Shown here piece after piece: positions 26,323-35,607 of a DNA stretch of 64,000 nt. Numbering within the stretch: position 1 is the first letter of the stretch; the number at the start of each line of letters is the position of its first letter. Under the pieces are notes generated by a model. It searched no databases. It was given only the letters and a program-made list of their open reading frames with translations, and had not been told where the DNA came from. A program made the translations under genes and the position numbers. The DNA comes from Algoriphagus sediminis. Lineage in GTDB: Bacteria > Bacteroidota > Bacteroidia > Cytophagales > Cyclobacteriaceae. Location: NCBI RefSeq assembly GCF_030403435.1, contig NZ_JAUEPH010000008.1:62001-126000 (forward strand), in the 5' to 3' direction.

Positions 26323-27249
26323 TTAAATGAATAAGGAACTGATGGAAGTATTACCTGTTACAGCATGTATTGCTTTGGCAAATAATTCAGCCACCGAGAG
26401 CACCTTAATTTTTTCTGAAGGTCTTTTCAATGGAATGGTATCAGTGATGACTAGTTCCTCCAACATTGAGTTCTCTATGTTTTCGTAAGCTTTTCCGGAA
26501 AGAACACCATGAGTAGTAATTGCTCTGACAGATGTTGCTCCTTTTTCTTTTAGAAGCTCGGCAGCTTTACACAACGTGCCCGCCGTATCAACCAAATCAT
26601 CAACAAGAACAACGTCCTTTCCTTCTACATCACCAATAACTTGCATTGAGGCTATTTCATTAGCCCTTTTTCTGTGCTTATCACAGACGACCATCTCTAC
26701 TTCGAAACGCTTTGCATAGGCCCTTGCTCTTGCTACTCCTCCTACATCGGGGGAGGCAAAAATCAGGTTTTTTAGGTTCAGCCTTTCTAAATAGGGCACA
26801 AAGATAGCGGATCCATTTAAATGATCCAATGGAATATCAAAGAAACCCTGAATTTGTCCTGCATGAAGATCACAGGTCATAATTCTATCTGCTCCCGCAG
26901 AGGTCAACATATTTGCGATTAGCTTTGCTGCAATAGAAACTCTGGGTCTATCTTTTCTGTCTTGACGCGCATACCCAAAATAGGGGATAACAGCACAAAC
27001 CTTATAAGCACTGGCTCGCTTGGCTGCGTCAATCATTAAGCAAAGCTCTAATATGTTGTCAGAAGGTGGATTCGTACTCTGAATAAGGAAGACAGTACTA
27101 CCTCGGATTGACTCATTGAAGCTTGGAGACATTTCACCATCGCTAAACTTAGACAGGGTTAAGTCACCGAGTTTTTTGCCGTATTGTTTAGCAATTTTCT
27201 CTGCAAGGTAATCACTATTGTTCCCTGAAAATATTTTTACTTCTGACAT
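26323..27249 (-). CDS. prs: Ribose-phosphate pyrophosphokinase
   Basis: From ATG at 27249 (MSEVKIFSGNNSDYLAEKIA) the product is 308 aa; the frame extends 14 codons further upstream but runs into the promoter. It makes PRPP from ribose 5-phosphate and ATP for nucleotide, His and Trp synthesis. Visible: the flexible loop YARQDRKDRPR, DLHAGQIQGFF, the family signature with DKHRKR, and the PRPP loop VVLVDDLVDTAGT. First gene of prs-rplY. Confidence 0.95.
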   Translation of the reverse strand: MSEVKIFSGNNSDYLAEKIAKQYGKKLGDLTLSKFSDGEMSPSFNESIRGSTVFLIQSTNPPSDNILELCLMIDAAKRASAYKVCAVIPYFGYARQDRKDRPRVSIAAKLIANMLTSAGADRIMTCDLHAGQIQGFFDIPLDHLNGSAIFVPYLERLNLKNLIFASPDVGGVARARAYAKRFEVEMVVCDKHRKRANEIASMQVIGDVEGKDVVLVDDLVDTAGTLCKAAELLKEKGATSVRAITTHGVLSGKAYENIENSMLEELVITDTIPLKRPSEKIKVLSVAELFAKAIHAVTGNTSISSLFI

Positions 27250-27288
27250 ATTGTTTGGATTCACAGGAGTTTTTTTGGAGATCGAAGT

Positions 27289-27296
27289 CAAAAGTA
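27289..27296 (-). promoter_or_regulatory. Putative -7 element for prs
   Basis: The minus strand reads TACTTTTG, a TAnnTTTG match, 39 bp before the prs ATG at 27249. This supports that start over the upstream one. No good -33 match. Confidence 0.45.
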
Positions 27297-27421
27297 CAAA
27301 TTTTTGTGTGGAAGAGATAGTAAGTCAGATTGATTCCAAATTTTATTTTGCATCTCTTTTTAACCTTTTTGTTTCAGTACTTTTAAGAGAATTTGTATCT
27401 TATTTCTTTAATATTTTTTAT

Positions 27422-30400
27422 ATGAGTAGTGATAAAACTGAAGATTGGTTCGCTCAAATCAAAAAAGAAGGAATCGAATTTGCGAGGCTAAAAGATAAAA
27501 CGTACAAGATTACTGAATTCAATGGTGAACTTCCACCCGGTTCGAAGATTTGGCCAATTGAACCATCTGGGAATCCTCAATTGATTATTGAGAATTCTTC
27601 AGATCAGGTTAAAGAAGACCAACCAAAAAACATAAAGAACCTAGAGGTAGATTTTCTGGAAAATTTTGGAGGAAAGGCGTTTTATAAACCATTTTGGGGC
27701 CAACTTACCTACCAACCACTGGACAACTCCAGAACCAAAGTTACCTATCAAGGGAATGAAAATGTTTTCAATTCAGATTATTTGGGATGTTGGCTGGAAC
27801 CATCGAGAATTCACAAATGCTCTTCAGAATTCCCAAATTCCGGTAGAAATTATTTCCCAAACGCCACCGCAGTAGTTTATTCAAGAGTTCTTGAAGTACT
27901 AGACGGGAAAAATCTTATTGTTGATTTTGCCTATAATGGCGAGAATTCTTCAGCTCCCTCAGCGATAAGTGATGAGGATGGAATCTTCTTTTTTGATAAT
28001 AAATTTGCTTTGGAATCATGGTCTAAATCAGGGCGAAGGAAGGATGCCCTCTTCGCCGAATCTGGAAAGGTTTATGGGGTTCTCGGAATGCCGAAAATTG
28101 AGGTTTCAAAAGATTCCAAAATTAATTTTATTGGTCCCAAAGAAGGAGAGGCTCCTGCGATCCATTGTATGTGGTCAGATGCATTTAATGGAGATTTGCA
28201 TGGAAGAGGTCTCGAAGCTGCAGGTAGCTTCATAGAAACTTTTGGAGATAATGGCACACTATTTCACCTTCCTAATTCTGGTCGTGTAGATATTAATTTT
28301 GAATGGCAATTCATCCCTCCGACTTACACTCAGAAAGTTGTCCAATATGGCAGTCCAACCGGGACTATTTTTTCTGATCCGTCGAATCATTCTAGCCAGT
28401 TTGGGTTGAAGCGATTCTGCAATTTGGATCAGTTCAGGATCAGAGAAGAAATGAAAAAATCCTTAGGATTTGTTAGGCCTGGTGTTTCTTTTGGAATGCC
28501 TAATCAAGGTTATTGTAACGGAGGTGGAAGGCATAATGGGAAGGAAATTACCGATTTTTGTATTTATCGGTTTGAGGGAGACTGGATGAGTAAAAACCCC
28601 AATAACATGAAGGCCAGGACAAGTGGAGGCCTAAGGGTGGAATGGATAGGTCATTCGAAGGAAAAACCCGGTAAATTCATTGAAATGGAGTCTCTTAAAC
28701 CCAGTCGGTTTGATGATCTGGAAATGCGGATGGTTTCTCAAAATAGAGTTGAAGTTTCCTCCTCATTTTTCACCTGGTATCACCTTGCCTCTCAAGAATG
28801 GACCGGAGGAACCAGTACCAGTAGTGAGTTGACCCATTTAATAATTGATGGGAAAAAAATCGGATTAAATACAAATGGTGACTTTTGGCTCATTTATGGG
28901 GAAAATGACTTAACTGGCAGAGGGTTCACTGCTTCAGAAATAAATCTTTTTGATAAACTCCCGAAGAGAGGAGATACGATTCGCCAAAACCTTCAGGATA
29001 TTTCCAAAAATAATTTGATAGGGAAGCCATCTGAAAGGGTTATAGAAGTTTGGGGATTTGCTCTACAAAATGGAGATAAACTCAATTTTAATGGCCAAAC
29101 TTACACTGTTGAGAAAACGGAGAGAAAATGGAAGACCTGGAGCCAGTTTTCGGAACAGTACACCTCTCCAAAACCTGATTGGAACCGAACTGATAGAAGA
29201 ATTACATACACAGAAGTAACACTTGACAAGGGAATACCTCAAACCCTTTCGGAGATCGAATTTACCGTAAATCACTCCACCCTAGAACCACTTTTGGATG
29301 GTAAATATCGCAAAGGCTGCTCTGCTCTATGGGATCTTGGTAATAATTCTGCTGGCCACTTGATGTACACAGACTACAACGTTAATCTCGTGATGGAGAA
29401 CGTGGAAACGCATGGTTTAATAAGAAGTACCTCAAGGCCCCTATATGCGGAGACCTCAAAGCCTCTTAGTGGTTCTGTATCCTCAATCCCGGTAGGCAGT
29501 TTAGGTTCGGATATTTGGAAAAAGGGTCATCAACTTCAACTAGTAGACCCAGAGAATGGTGTGGTACAAGAAGTTGAATTGATAGATTCATTTAATGGAA
29601 ATGCCGGGAATGTTCTTGTAAAGCCTGTTAATTTGACTCATACTTTTCCTGAGAAATCAATTCTGGTTGCCTTATACTCATTGCCTTCAGAGGCAAAGTT
29701 TGAGAACACGTTTTTTGTGGAGGAAAATGGAGAACCTAGTTACTCTCAAAGGATAGATTACCGCCCACAAGGATTACGAATCCGTCAAATAATCACAGGG
29801 GATAATAAATATCGTTTGAAGATAAAGGGAGGGAGAATAAGTTGGTATAGTAATCTGGATAACCGATTTGAACCTGAGATTGAACTTAGTGAATTTCCCC
29901 ATCTGGTAAATCCCACCTCCGTGGTACCTGTCCTTTTGAACCCAGTATTTATTGATGGAAAGGGAGCAAGATTTGGATTTCAGAGAAAAGAGGATGGCAA
30001 AGATGAAATTTTTATATCAAGCAGAGTGGTTGCCAGAAATAGAGCTAAGTTAGACCTTCAAAATTCTGTTCTAGGTTCAGATTTGACCTTGGAAGGAAAT
30101 GGGGAGTTTCTAATTGATAATCTAAAGTCGGGAAATTTTATCATTAATGGCCAGACCCAGAATTATGGATATAATCTTAAGTTTCAAGAGAGATTTATTA
30201 AGACCAAGGACTTGACAGTAAAGGGTAAAAACGGGAAAGCGGGTATTATGATTGATTCTCCCTTCAAGGTGGGTGATTTCAAACTTCAATTAGAAAAATG
30301 GGAACTGTTTCCTGGAATTTTTAATGCGGGTGGTTTCCAAACCAAGCAAGATCGTCAACATCCTGATTATGAAAAGTTTGTGAAAATAGAACGAGCATAA
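27422..30400 (+). CDS. Large protein of unknown function, 992 aa
   Basis: I do not recognise this protein. The start ATG at 27422 (MSSDKTEDWFAQIKKEG) is chosen because the frame upstream is hydrophobic, AT-rich and overlaps the prs promoter. No signal peptide or membrane segment is seen. The N-terminal ~60 residues are charged. The bulk is rich in Gly, Asn, Trp and aromatic residues in beta-like patterns (PFWGQLTYQPLDNSRTKVTY, VEVSSSFFTWYHLASQEWTG, HNGKEITDFCIYRFEG). The last ~150 residues have a repeating short-strand rhythm (LDLQNSVLGSDLTLEGNGEF, LTVKGKNGKAGIMI) suggestive of a beta-helix. Monocistronic between prs and an M14 peptidase. Possibly a tail-fibre-like or carbohydrate-acting protein; this is only a guess. 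Confidence 0.7.
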   Translation: MSSDKTEDWFAQIKKEGIEFARLKDKTYKITEFNGELPPGSKIWPIEPSGNPQLIIENSSDQVKEDQPKNIKNLEVDFLENFGGKAFYKPFWGQLTYQPLDNSRTKVTYQGNENVFNSDYLGCWLEPSRIHKCSSEFPNSGRNYFPNATAVVYSRVLEVLDGKNLIVDFAYNGENSSAPSAISDEDGIFFFDNKFALESWSKSGRRKDALFAESGKVYGVLGMPKIEVSKDSKINFIGPKEGEAPAIHCMWSDAFNGDLHGRGLEAAGSFIETFGDNGTLFHLPNSGRVDINFEWQFIPPTYTQKVVQYGSPTGTIFSDPSNHSSQFGLKRFCNLDQFRIREEMKKSLGFVRPGVSFGMPNQGYCNGGGRHNGKEITDFCIYRFEGDWMSKNPNNMKARTSGGLRVEWIGHSKEKPGKFIEMESLKPSRFDDLEMRMVSQNRVEVSSSFFTWYHLASQEWTGGTSTSSELTHLIIDGKKIGLNTNGDFWLIYGENDLTGRGFTASEINLFDKLPKRGDTIRQNLQDISKNNLIGKPSERVIEVWGFALQNGDKLNFNGQTYTVEKTERKWKTWSQFSEQYTSPKPDWNRTDRRITYTEVTLDKGIPQTLSEIEFTVNHSTLEPLLDGKYRKGCSALWDLGNNSAGHLMYTDYNVNLVMENVETHGLIRSTSRPLYAETSKPLSGSVSSIPVGSLGSDIWKKGHQLQLVDPENGVVQEVELIDSFNGNAGNVLVKPVNLTHTFPEKSILVALYSLPSEAKFENTFFVEENGEPSYSQRIDYRPQGLRIRQIITGDNKYRLKIKGGRISWYSNLDNRFEPEIELSEFPHLVNPTSVVPVLLNPVFIDGKGARFGFQRKEDGKDEIFISSRVVARNRAKLDLQNSVLGSDLTLEGNGEFLIDNLKSGNFIINGQTQNYGYNLKFQERFIKTKDLTVKGKNGKAGIMIDSPFKVGDFKLQLEKWELFPGIFNAGGFQTKQDRQHPDYEKFVKIERA

Positions 30401-30502
30401 ACTCTGAAATTCACAACTTTAAATTTTAAAAATAAAGAACTTGAGTGATACCACTTAGATATTTGATCTATTATCCAAATTGAATAATTAATATCTTCCG
30501 AA

Positions 30503-33214
30503 ATGAATAAGAAATTGATTTTGCTTGCAGCAAGCTTTCTGCTGCAATTCACTCTCTCCAGTCAAACCATTCCAACACCCAAGTCACATTTTGGATTTGA
30601 TATAGGTGATGATTACCAACTCGCAAATTTCTCCGAAACTGAGGCTTACTTTCAAAAAGTTGCCGATGCAAGTGATCGGGTAGAACTCGTTAGTATAGGT
30701 GAAACTGCTTTTGGAAGAACGCAGCCAATGCTCATCGTTTCTTCTCCTGCTAATCTAGCTGAAAAAGATAAATACAGAGAGATTTCTCAGGCACTAGGAA
30801 GGGCTAAAATGTCAAGAGAAGAAGCCGAAAACCTCATTTCTGAAGGGAAACCGGTAGTTTGGATTGATGGTGGACTTCATGCCAATGAAGTACTAAGTGC
30901 CCACCAATTAATTCAAACCCTTTATGAGCTTGCTTCTAGAACAGATGATGAGACCCTTAGGATTCTTGATGAGGTGATCATTCTTCTGGTTCATGCCAAT
31001 CCTGATGGCCAGGAAATTATGTCTGATTGGTACATGAGGAAAGAAAACGAGGAAGAAAGGGATCAAAACATTCCTGTACTTTACCAGAAATATGTAGGAC
31101 ATGACAATAACCGGGACTTCTACATGAATAACATGGTAGAGGCCGAAAACATGTCGAGAGTTCAATATATTGAGTGGATTCCTCAAATAATCTATAACCA
31201 TCATCAAACTTCTCCTGCAGGGACTGTTGTCGCTGGTCCTCCTTATCGAGACCCCTTTAATCATGTTTTAGACCCTATGATTATTACCAGTCTTGACGCA
31301 GTGGGTGCCTCGATGATTAATAGGTTAAATCAAGAAAATCGTCCAGGATATACAAGATTAGGTGGCTCACCTTACTCAACTTGGTGGAATGGAGGGCTTA
31401 GAACCACACCTTATTATCATAATATTATAGGGATTCTTACTGAAATGACGGGGAATCCAACTCCAATGGAAATCCCATTAGTTCCCGACCGCTTGGTACC
31501 TGATAATGATAATCCATTTCCAATTGCTCCTCAAGAGTGGCACTTTAAGCAATCTATAGATTATTCTGTTTCACTTAACTATGCTATTTTAAATCACGCT
31601 GTTCGAAACGGTGATGATCTTTTAAGGAACATTTACCTGATGGGTAGAAGATCCATCGAAAAGGGTGAACAAGATAGCTGGACTCTTTATCCCAAGAATG
31701 CAGAGGCAATTGAATCTAAATTCGAAGCAGCCAAAAAAGAGGGTTCGAATCAAAGTAATGGATTCGGTAGAGGCCTTCCCAGAGAGTTCTATGACAGTGT
31801 CTATATGAATCCTTCTAGAAGAGATCCTAGAGGTTATGTGATCTCTCCAGACCAAAAGGATTTTCCAACGGCTTTAAAATTCTTAAATGCATTAATCAAA
31901 TCAGGGATTGAGGTTCATCGTGCCAGTTCAGATTTTGTATTGGAAGGGGAAAGTTACCCATCGGGATCTTATGTGGTAAAGGCAGCTCAGGCTTTCCGAC
32001 CGCATATTTTAGATATGTTTGAATCTCAAAACCATCCCAATGATTTTCTTTATCCGGGAGGACCTCCGATCAGACCCTATGATGCCGCCGGATGGACTTT
32101 GGCCTACCAAATGGCAGTAGAAGCCGATCCTATATATGTTGCCATGGAGGGTCCATTTGAAGCTATTCCTTTGGGGCAACTTCTTGAGCCTGACCCAAAG
32201 GATTTAGATCAGGGACAGGCATATATTGTGGATATAAATGAGAATAATTCATTTATAGCTGTAAATGATTTGCTCAAAGCTGGGATTGAAGTAAAACAAC
32301 TCACTGCTGATTGGAATGGTCACGATGCAGGCTCATATTATGTTGGGTCAGAAGGTGCTGAGCAGTTAAGAAATGCCGCTTCAAACTTTGGTGTTTATCC
32401 GACTCCTGTGGAGGATACTCCATCTGAGCTAAAGAATATTTCATCAGCCAGGATAGGTTTATTTGACTATTATGGAGGTTCGATGCCATCAGGGTGGGTT
32501 CGTTGGATTTTAGAGCAGTTTCATTATGATTTTGAGTTGATTTTTCCTCGAGAAATTGACGAAGGAAATCTTAGTGAAAATTATGATGTGCTATTATTCA
32601 TTGGCCCTGGTATTCCAGGTGTTGAGGCTTCTAATTCTAGATATTCACGTCGACAACCAAGTGCATCTGAAATTGATGAAAAGTATCATCATATGCTAGG
32701 CTCTATCACTAGCGAAAAGTCTATTCCTGCCTTGCAAGAGTTTGTTGAAAATGGAGGTCGGATTGTAACAGTAGGTTCAGCAACGGACTTAGCTTATCAT
32801 TTTGATTTACCAGTTTCAGATGCTCTGATCGATATGGACTCCCAAGGTAAAACAAGACCTTTGAGTGGCGAGAAATACTACATTCCGGGATCTGTGCTAG
32901 AAATGTACATTGACCAGGATCATCCCTCTAATTATGGAATGTCAGAGAAGGCAAATATTCTTTTTAACAGAAGTCCGGTATTTCATTTAACACCAAATGC
33001 GGTTAGCTCTGGAGTTAAACCATTGGCTTGGTTTGGCGAAGAACCGCCTCTGAAAAGTGGTTGGGCTTTTGGACAGTCTTACTTAAAGAATGGGGTGACA
33101 GCTTTCGAAGCTGAAATGGGTGAAGGTAAGTTTTATGCATACACACCCGAAATCACCTTCCGTGCCCAATCCCATGGTACTTATAAGTTGTTATTTAATC
33201 ATCTTTACAAATAA
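30503..33214 (+). CDS. Exported M14-family zinc carboxypeptidase-like protein
   Basis: 903 aa with a signal peptide (LILLAASFLLQFTLSSQ). The M14 metal site is seen in DGGLHANEV (His126 and Glu129, the HxxE pair) and a later His in IIYNHHQTSP (233/234). The catalytic Glu is Glu314 in ILTEMTGNP. The C-terminal ~300 residues form extra domains, including a Rossmann/glutaminase-like part (RIGLFDYYGGSMPSGWVRWI, YDVLLFIGPGIPG). It probably degrades peptides outside the cytoplasm. A strong terminator follows. Confidence 0.88.
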   Translation: MNKKLILLAASFLLQFTLSSQTIPTPKSHFGFDIGDDYQLANFSETEAYFQKVADASDRVELVSIGETAFGRTQPMLIVSSPANLAEKDKYREISQALGRAKMSREEAENLISEGKPVVWIDGGLHANEVLSAHQLIQTLYELASRTDDETLRILDEVIILLVHANPDGQEIMSDWYMRKENEEERDQNIPVLYQKYVGHDNNRDFYMNNMVEAENMSRVQYIEWIPQIIYNHHQTSPAGTVVAGPPYRDPFNHVLDPMIITSLDAVGASMINRLNQENRPGYTRLGGSPYSTWWNGGLRTTPYYHNIIGILTEMTGNPTPMEIPLVPDRLVPDNDNPFPIAPQEWHFKQSIDYSVSLNYAILNHAVRNGDDLLRNIYLMGRRSIEKGEQDSWTLYPKNAEAIESKFEAAKKEGSNQSNGFGRGLPREFYDSVYMNPSRRDPRGYVISPDQKDFPTALKFLNALIKSGIEVHRASSDFVLEGESYPSGSYVVKAAQAFRPHILDMFESQNHPNDFLYPGGPPIRPYDAAGWTLAYQMAVEADPIYVAMEGPFEAIPLGQLLEPDPKDLDQGQAYIVDINENNSFIAVNDLLKAGIEVKQLTADWNGHDAGSYYVGSEGAEQLRNAASNFGVYPTPVEDTPSELKNISSARIGLFDYYGGSMPSGWVRWILEQFHYDFELIFPREIDEGNLSENYDVLLFIGPGIPGVEASNSRYSRRQPSASEIDEKYHHMLGSITSEKSIPALQEFVENGGRIVTVGSATDLAYHFDLPVSDALIDMDSQGKTRPLSGEKYYIPGSVLEMYIDQDHPSNYGMSEKANILFNRSPVFHLTPNAVSSGVKPLAWFGEEPPLKSGWAFGQSYLKNGVTAFEAEMGEGKFYAYTPEITFRAQSHGTYKLLFNHLYK

Positions 33215-33216
33215 AA

Positions 33217-33243
33217 AAGGGCCGCTTCGAAGCGGCCCTTTTT
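33217..33243. terminator. Bidirectional intrinsic terminator
   Basis: AAGGGCCGCTTC and GAAGCGGCCCTT form a 24-base perfect palindrome with A-rich and T-rich flanks, between the convergent M14 peptidase and hydrolase genes. Confidence 0.9.
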
Positions 33244-33247
33244 AATT

Positions 33248-34114
33248 CTATTCACCAAACTTATCTCTTAAATAACCAATTGCCATTTCATAGGCCTCGC
33301 TTGTAGCTTCTGGATCATGCCTTGGATTGCTTGGATTTGCAAAACCATGAGCAGCATCGAATATTTTATATTCCAGGTCCTTCCCGGCCTTTTCCATGTT
33401 CTGAGCAAAATTTTCGATTATCTCTTTGGAGATATACTCTTCTGTGGCAAAGAGTCCAAGGACGTCGGAATTAAGAGTTTTAAGCATTTCTACATCTTGG
33501 ACTGGCATTCCGTAATACATAACCGAACCAATGTTCTGGCTACCGGTAAGGAGAGCGGACTTTAGTGACCATCCGCCTCCGAAACACCATCCTACATTTG
33601 CAATCATGGCTTCACTTCCTGCGAACTGCTGAGCACCTAGAACGATTGATTGAAGTCTGGCCTCATTTGCAGAACGCATAAATTGACCGGCTTCTTGGGG
33701 ATCAGAAGTGACTTTGCCGTCATACATGTCAAGGGCCAAAACATTTACCTTGCTATTTAAATCATTGTAGAAAATGTCCGCTTGTTCTTTGATTTGATCA
33801 TTTAAGCCCCACCATTCTTGGTAAACAAAAAGCCATTTATCAGAGTCTGGATTTGATGCTGGTATAAAATATCCAGAGGCCTTTTTACCATCAGGGGTAT
33901 CAAAATTGATCATCTCGCCCATTGCAGAATAATTGATTCTATCAGGGGCAGGGTGAAGCTTGATGAATTCAGGGTCATCGGAGAACTGCTCCATCCCTGG
34001 CCCGAAATCATGACATACTGTTATTTCATCAAAAGGGTTTAAGGGTAAAGGTTTTGGTTCGCTGAAATCAAAATAAAACAAGAATAGAATTAGAGAAAAT
34101 AGTAAAGCTTTCAT
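33248..34114 (-). CDS. Exported dienelactone hydrolase family protein
   Basis: 288 aa, alpha/beta hydrolase. A short signal-like N-terminus (ALLFSLILFLFYFDFSE) suggests export. Catalytic triad candidates are Cys177 in NVGWCFGGGWS (the DLH-type cysteine nucleophile), Glu225 in LFATEEY, and His256 in DAAHGFANP. EWWGLNDQIKEQAD is the usual DLH motif. The natural substrate is unknown; DLH enzymes open lactone rings in aromatic degradation, but many members act on other esters. Confidence 0.87.
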   Translation of the reverse strand: MKALLFSLILFLFYFDFSEPKPLPLNPFDEITVCHDFGPGMEQFSDDPEFIKLHPAPDRINYSAMGEMINFDTPDGKKASGYFIPASNPDSDKWLFVYQEWWGLNDQIKEQADIFYNDLNSKVNVLALDMYDGKVTSDPQEAGQFMRSANEARLQSIVLGAQQFAGSEAMIANVGWCFGGGWSLKSALLTGSQNIGSVMYYGMPVQDVEMLKTLNSDVLGLFATEEYISKEIIENFAQNMEKAGKDLEYKIFDAAHGFANPSNPRHDPEATSEAYEMAIGYLRDKFGE

Positions 34115-34186
34115 AAGGTTGGTGTTTTGATGGTATATTTAGTATAACCTAGAATTAAGGGCTAAGTTTAATCTGATTATTCATTT

Positions 34187-34933
34187 ATGGATGCTTATCT
34201 GCATTATGTGCGTGCCGAGTTAAACATTTGGCTGTTTCAAATGAAACGGCCTCCTGGCTTGATGAATAGGATGACGAGGAGTGTTCAGAAAAAGATTAAT
34301 GACCTCCTTCCGGAAAAACTTCATCAGGTGGTCACTGCGGCTATAGAAAATATGGTGAAAGCAGTTATGACTGGGTCATCCTGGATTTTACCTAAGTGGG
34401 ATGATAGTCTTTCCTTGAAAGCCAGAGAGATGAAAGTCCGACAAAGAATAAAATGGTATAGAAATACAGCTAGTGCTGAGGGAGCCGTAACGGGAGCAGG
34501 GGGAATTCTTTTAGGGTTTGCAGATTTCCCAGCTTTTCTCACTATTAAAATGAAGATGCTTTTTGATATCGCTGCTTTATATGGTGCCGACCTCAAGCAG
34601 AAAAAAGAAAGGTTATTTCTTTTGTATATATTTCAACTTACGTTTTCCTCTCAGCAAAGAAAAAATGATTTGATAGGGTTAATGGAAAACTGGAGTGATT
34701 TCGAACCAAACCTTCCTCAGAACATTGATGAGTTTGACTGGAAAACATTTCAGCTTGATTACCGAGATTACATAGATTTAGCAAAACTGGCTCAGCTGGT
34801 TCCGCTAGTGGGAGCAGGAGTAGGAGCTTTGGCTAATTATAAGCTCACTGAGCAACTAGGAAACAATGCGATGAATTGCTACCGATTAAGGCTTAGGCAA
34901 CAAAAAAGTCCCGAATTAATTTCGGGACTTTGA
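34187..34933 (+). CDS. EcsC family protein
   Basis: 248 aa. It matches the EcsC-type core: helices rich in basic residues (MNRMTRSVQKKINDLLPEKL), the Gly/Ala segment AEGAVTGAGGILLGFADFPA, and a second one, LVPLVGAGVGALANYKLTEQ. EcsC in Bacillus is encoded with the EcsAB transporter, but no such partner is present and the role of the family is unclear. The last ten codons (KSPELISGL) contain the terminator hairpin of the convergent tRNA gene, so the C-terminus is partly dictated by that structure. Confidence 0.82.
   Translation: MDAYLHYVRAELNIWLFQMKRPPGLMNRMTRSVQKKINDLLPEKLHQVVTAAIENMVKAVMTGSSWILPKWDDSLSLKAREMKVRQRIKWYRNTASAEGAVTGAGGILLGFADFPAFLTIKMKMLFDIAALYGADLKQKKERLFLLYIFQLTFSSQQRKNDLIGLMENWSDFEPNLPQNIDEFDWKTFQLDYRDYIDLAKLAQLVPLVGAGVGALANYKLTEQLGNNAMNCYRLRLRQQKSPELISGL
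34902..34931 (-). terminator. Terminator of tRNA-Gln, inside the 3' end of the EcsC gene
   Basis: AAAGTCCCGAA (34905-34915) pairs with TTCGGGACTTT (34921-34931). Read on the minus strand the hairpin is followed by six T, so it terminates the tRNA-Gln transcript. It covers the last codons and the stop of the EcsC gene. Confidence 0.8.
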
Positions 34934-34934
34934 G

Positions 34935-35007
34935 TTGGTCTACTAGGGCTCGAACCTAGACTCTTCTGAACCAAAATCAGACGTGTTGCCAGTTACACCA
35001 TAGACCA
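34935..35007 (-). tRNA. tRNA-Gln (anticodon TTG)
   Basis: 73 nt. The acceptor arms TGGTCTA (35007-35001) and TAGACCA (34942-34936) pair fully, with discriminator A at 34935 and no encoded CCA. The anticodon arm is TCTGA/TCAGA around TTTTGGT, giving anticodon TTG (reads CAA/CAG). The T arm contains GGTTCGAGCCC. It has its own promoter upstream and terminator downstream. Confidence 0.95.
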
Positions 35008-35046
35008 GTTTGTTGGATTCCGCCGAGGGTCTCCTTTAAAGTGTCA

Positions 35047-35078
35047 CAAAGGTAGAAGCTTAGAATTTCTTTTCCAAA
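35047..35078 (-). promoter_or_regulatory. Promoter of tRNA-Gln
   Basis: On the minus strand TTTG (35078-35075), 20 nt, then TACCTTTG (35054-35047): a full Bacteroidota -33/-7 pair. The expected start is about 35 nt before the mature tRNA 5' end. Confidence 0.75.
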
Positions 35079-35184
35079 CCTGTCTATAAAATTTTAATTG
35101 ACTTATGAGATGCCAATTTTAAGTTCTTGATTTCAAGGTGAATTTCACCTTCTTTCTCCTTCGCCTAGAAAAAAATTTTCTTCG

Positions 35185-35194
35185 CAATCGATTG
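35185..35194. repeat. Second copy of the CAATCGATTG palindrome
   Basis: CGCAATCGATTG at 35183-35194 repeats 12 of the bases found at 10268-10279 upstream of susC. Here the palindrome is 10 bp. It lies about 110 bp before the 81-aa gene, in a 289-bp stretch without other genes. Confidence 0.4.
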
Positions 35195-35227
35195 AAAATT
35201 AGCTTTCTATTAAATTTTAAGCGCGGT

Positions 35228-35260
35228 TTTGTAAATATTTGAAAATATTTTTCACTTTTG
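35228..35260 (+). promoter_or_regulatory. Putative promoter of the 81-aa gene
   Basis: TTTG (35228-35231), 21 nt, then CACTTTTG (35253-35260), one mismatch to TAnnTTTG, 36 bp before the ATG. Confidence 0.5.
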
Positions 35261-35296
35261 CTGCAAATCAATCAAACCAACTAAATCTAGATTAAA

Positions 35297-35542
35297 ATGG
35301 AAGTTGTAAAAATGGAAAAGACGATTGCTGAAGCAATCAAGAAACTTGACAAATTGAAAGCTGGTAATTCTCTTGCTGCAGAATTGTCTTGGTGCTGGGT
35401 AAGTTATAAGAACGATAATAATCCTGCTGGGGTAATCGAAAAAACTGAAAAAGCACTTGAAGTTTTGAAAGCTGAAAAGGAAAAAAATTCAAGAGCAGTT
35501 TCTAAGAAGCTGATTGCAGACCTTGAAGGAGCGCTTAACTAA
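35297..35542 (+). CDS. Small conserved hypothetical protein, 81 aa
   Basis: ATG at 35297, with an in-frame alternative at 35312. Mostly alpha-helical and Lys/Glu-rich (TIAEAIKKLDKLKAGNSLAA, KTEKALEVLKAEKEKNSRAV) with a central Trp pair, ELSWCWVSYKNDNNPAG. No known domain is recognised; short proteins of this look occur in Cytophagales. It is a single-gene unit with a promoter-like sequence before it and a strong terminator after it, which suggests high, independent expression. Confidence 0.7.
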   Translation: MEVVKMEKTIAEAIKKLDKLKAGNSLAAELSWCWVSYKNDNNPAGVIEKTEKALEVLKAEKEKNSRAVSKKLIADLEGALN

Positions 35543-35560
35543 AAAAGTTGACAAATGAAA

Positions 35561-35587
35561 AAAGCTCGCCATATGGCGAGCTTTTTT
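35561..35587. terminator. Bidirectional intrinsic terminator
   Basis: AAAGCTCGCCAT and ATGGCGAGCTTT form a 24-base perfect palindrome (35561-35584), flanked by A-run and T-run. It ends both the 81-aa gene and the rpsF-rpsR-rplI operon. Confidence 0.9.
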
Positions 35588-35607
35588 TATGTAATAAAGT
35601 CGGTTGA

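Noticed and set aside
27218..27421. N-terminal extension of the 992-aa protein
   Set aside because: It would overlap prs and its promoter; the composition is that of AT-rich non-coding DNA. The ATG at 27422 is preferred.
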